DNA of 64,000 nucleotides from Aliamphritea ceti (lineage in GTDB: Bacteria; Pseudomonadota; Gammaproteobacteria; Pseudomonadales; Balneatricaceae), in contig NZ_AP025282.1 in assembly GCF_024347215.1 (NCBI RefSeq), positions 62,001 to 126,000 of the forward strand, given 5' to 3'. Position 1 is the stretch's first letter, and every line of letters begins with the position of its first letter. Position numbers and translations under genes: made by a program. A model generated the notes under the pieces. The model made no database searches and was not told the DNA's origin. It saw only the letters and a program-made list of their open reading frames with translations. Shown here in pieces: positions 62,283-64,000 of the stretch.

Positions 62283-62311
62283 CCGGTTATTCACAGGCGG
62301 TGAATAACCGG
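62283..62311. repeat. 12-bp inverted repeat before usp gene
   Basis: CCGGTTATTCAC, loop AGGCG, GTGAATAACCGG: a perfect stem of 12 bp with a 5-base loop, beginning 21 bases after the permease stop. There is no T-run, so it is not a standard terminator. Confidence 0.85.
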
Positions 62312-62330
62312 AACATTCGAGGAATGAGTG

Positions 62331-62762
62331 ATGTTTAAAAAAGTACTGGTGCCGGTTGATCTTTCAGAACCTGAATTTGTTCAGGACGCATTGAAACTGG
62401 CATTGCGGGAAGTACAGGAAAATCAGGCCGAATTGCATCTGGTTACAGTTGTGTCCGGTTTCAGTAACTCGCTGGTAGCGTCGTTTTTCAGTGAAAGCGA
62501 TCATCAGCATGCCATGAAGGAAGTGGCCCGCAAATTCAAAAAATATGCAGACTCAGTACTGCCGGACGGTGTCCAGCCTGTGCTGAAAGTGTACGAAGGA
62601 TCTCCGGCGGAAATGATTATTCGCTATGTCCGCAAAAAGGAAATGGATCTGGTAGTGATGTCGGCACATCACCGTTCCCGAATGAATGAGTTCTTGCTGG
62701 GCTCTGTCTCAGCACGGGTAGCAGAACGGGCAGGATGTTCCGTAATGTTGCTGAAAAACTAA
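62331..62762 (+). CDS. Universal stress protein (UspA family)
   Basis: 143 residues from ATG 62331 (GTG 62328 is also in frame). Opens FKKVLVPVDLSEPEF and ends with the ATP-binding pattern LVVMSAHHRSRMNEFLLGSVSARV, G-x2-x9-G-[ST]-like. UspA proteins are often coded with TRAP transporters; TeaD with the ectoine TeaABC system in Halomonas is the known example, where it dampens uptake. A similar role here is an inference. Confidence 0.93.
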   Translation: MFKKVLVPVDLSEPEFVQDALKLALREVQENQAELHLVTVVSGFSNSLVASFFSESDHQHAMKEVARKFKKYADSVLPDGVQPVLKVYEGSPAEMIIRYVRKKEMDLVVMSAHHRSRMNEFLLGSVSARVAERAGCSVMLLKN

Positions 62763-62782
62763 CTTGTTTGGAGTTGGTTGTT

Positions 62783-62846
62783 AAGGACGTTTTGTTTGCT
62801 ATGTTTGTGAAGGGGAATATTTCATAGCTGGCATAAAACTGTCCTT
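62783..62846. repeat. Imperfect long inverted repeat after usp gene
   Basis: AAGGAC-GTTTTG-TTTG-CTATG and CATAGC-TGGC-ATAAAAC-TGTCCTT are reverse complements apart from a few small gaps, with a ~20-base loop. It probably ends the TRAP-usp transcript. Confidence 0.65.
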
Positions 62847-62970
62847 ATTTTGAAGGATCATGCCTGAGCCAATGCTGATTCTGACAACGGGCCACTGAAA
62901 CTGCACAGACAGTGTGGCCTGTTATCTTAAACTAAAACCTAAAAATAACGGCCCCGGGGCCGGCAGAGCG

Positions 62971-63198
62971 ATGAACATAGCAGACGCATACCAACCTGTA
63001 ACACCTATAGAATTCGTTTTAAAAATCCGTGAAATTGCCGCTGACAGCTGGTGGGTTTATCGCCATGAGATAATGTCCGGAGGTATGCTAAAGCATATGT
63101 CCAGGGTGGTTTTCTTTGGCCGTAGCCGTGAAGAGGCCGAACAGTGGATTGACCATCAGCGCCAGGAAGGCACTGTGTACATGCTTTCAGATAACTGA
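62971..63198 (+). CDS. Hypothetical 75-residue protein
   Basis: 75 residues from ATG 62971; a GTG 62914 start is possible but would code through a GC-rich palindrome (GGCCCCGGGGCC at 62950). Soluble, with KIREIAADSWWVYRHEIMSG, SRVVFFGRSREEAEQWIDHQ and TVYMLSDN. No family recognised. Composition is like the neighbours. Confidence 0.6.
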   Translation: MNIADAYQPVTPIEFVLKIREIAADSWWVYRHEIMSGGMLKHMSRVVFFGRSREEAEQWIDHQRQEGTVYMLSDN

Positions 63199-63211
63199 GA
63201 ACAGGTACTAA

Positions 63212-63238
63212 ACATGCCATGCATCAGGCATGGCATGT
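63212..63238. terminator. Perfect hairpin between convergent genes
   Basis: ACATGCCATGC, loop ATCAG, GCATGGCATGT: 11 bp. No T-run, but it lies between the convergent hypothetical and kinase-like genes. A weaker GCCTGA/TCAGGC hairpin follows at 63250-63271. Confidence 0.55.
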
Positions 63239-63305
63239 ATATCCTCATTCTGCCTGATTATTCTGTCAGGCTAAGTAATAGCAGCTAAAGCCCTGGCAAT
63301 AAAAT

Positions 63306-64000
63306 TCAGCTCGTCAGAGGTAACAGGCAACGGATAGCACTCTGATCACCTGCGTCCAGTAACTGACCTTTTAGCTGCTGGCAAAGGTTGTGCAGTTGCT
63401 GCTGAAGATGCTGACTCCAGGGCGTACGGATAAATACCGGCTGGCCGCTGAGTTGGGTCAGGCTGAACTGTAGCTGGGAGGTGCCAGACATGCTGACACT
63501 GAGTTTCAGATCATGCCCTTTGGCTTGCAGAATGGCTAGTTCAGTGGCGCTAATCAGTAACTGTTGTAACTTCGCCGGTGAGCTGTTCAGCTGAGCCGGT
63601 AGTTGTTCATCCAGGCTGTAATCCAGCAACCAGCCTTCACGACGGCTTTGCGGTAAGAAAATCTGTAATACTTCGTTGAGTAAATTACTCAAGCTGACTT
63701 GCTGATGGTCATCAGTGATTGCCGGGCTGTGCAACAGGCTGACGCTGTTATGTAAGCGTTGCTGCCGGGCATGTAGTTCGTGGCTGAGGTCCCGGGCAAC
63801 TGGATTCAGTTCCAGTTGCTGGAGGCGACGGCTTTGTTGCAGTAAGGGTGTCATCTGCTGTTGTAACTCACCGGCAGCGGATTGTAACAAGGAATCTTTT
63901 TGGCCTTCGCTGGCTGGCTGATCTGCTTGCTGACGGGCGGTTTTTATATCCCGGTAGGAACGTAAGGCAACCACGACTGAGGTCAGTAACCGCGAAGCAG
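63306..64000 (-). CDS. Histidine-kinase-like protein (5' end outside window)
   Basis: The frame is open from the window edge to the stop at 63306 (231 codons); the visible protein should not be taken to start at GTG 63974, since the frame continues upstream with ASRLLTSVV. RDLSHELHARQQRLHNSVSL resembles a dimerisation helix with a possible H-box. The following region has the order of an HATPase domain but lacks a clear N-box Asn (KLQQLLISATELAILQA) and the Gly-rich G boxes. It may be a degenerate kinase or a phosphotransfer partner. Confidence 0.6.
   Translation of the reverse strand, partial: ASRLLTSVVVALRSYRDIKTARQQADQPASEGQKDSLLQSAAGELQQQMTPLLQQSRRLQQLELNPVARDLSHELHARQQRLHNSVSLLHSPAITDDHQQVSLSNLLNEVLQIFLPQSRREGWLLDYSLDEQLPAQLNSSPAKLQQLLISATELAILQAKGHDLKLSVSMSGTSQLQFSLTQLSGQPVFIRTPWSQHLQQQLHNLCQQLKGQLLDAGDQSAIRCLLPLTS

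Noticed and set aside
1..64000. CRISPR array or prophage
   Set aside because: No regularly spaced direct repeats with unique spacers, no cas, integrase, capsid or transposase genes were seen.

Overview
The window reads as chromosome of a marine, heterotrophic gammaproteobacterium close to the Oceanospirillales/Pseudomonadales. This rests on protein character and conserved gene order: trkA-rsmB-fmt-def facing LysM-dprA-tsaC-hemF-aroE (a block usually near oriC), oxyR-recG, hemB-ppk, and asmA-like-mutY-yggX next to hisBHF. No rRNA, CRISPR array, phage or transposase gene was seen. There is one tRNA (Phe).

Layout. 1-3470 (minus): trkA (cut by the window edge), rsmB, fmt, def. 3668-8504 (plus): LysM protein, dprA, tsaC, hemF, aroE, followed by a Lon-like protease (8706-11081). 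11413-18892 (plus): a nucleoside uptake and salvage operon made of a BMP-type binding protein, a double-NBD ATPase, two permeases, a PfkB sugar kinase, a nucleoside hydrolase and an Fe(II)/2OG-type oxygenase. 18957-19712: M48 lipoprotein protease. 19770-23121 (minus): MFS exporter and Atm1-like ABC exporter behind a promoter with a MerR/SoxR-type operator. 23522-25192: chemoreceptor. 25259-26173 (minus): LysR regulator, then a structured intergenic region ending in a plus-strand terminator (candidate sRNA). 26547-31319 (minus): oxyR, recG, AstE-like, DUF501 and DUF2986 genes. 31405-32292 (plus): SDR-type epimerase. 32369-35493 (minus): a basic amino acid ABC transporter. 35800-39102 (minus): ppk and hemB.

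39.2-41.1 kb is the one clearly accessory segment. Two small AT-rich orphan genes lie between two inverted copies of a structured repeat. 41189-43235 (minus) holds hisF, hisH and hisB with no hisA. 43584-47162 (plus) holds asmA-like, mutY and yggX, then tRNA-Phe and a second DUF2986 gene. 48028-53096 is an RND efflux pair with an overlapping LysR gene. 53177-54927 is a GST with a divergent LysR regulator. 55024-62762 is a TAXI-type TRAP region: DUF2141 protein, a first TAXI binding protein, a convergent histidine kinase, a second TAXI binding protein, a fused TRAP permease and a universal stress protein. The window ends with a short hypothetical gene and the 3' part of a kinase-like gene.

Most of the window is conserved housekeeping. 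The parts most worth follow-up are the covarying inverted repeats and their two cargo genes, the candidate sRNA at 26.34-26.54 kb, the SoxR-like operator, the mutY gene with no standard start codon, the histidine cluster lacking hisA, the oxygenase in the nucleoside operon, and the TAXI region with its orphan kinase and a possible 19-residue membrane peptide.
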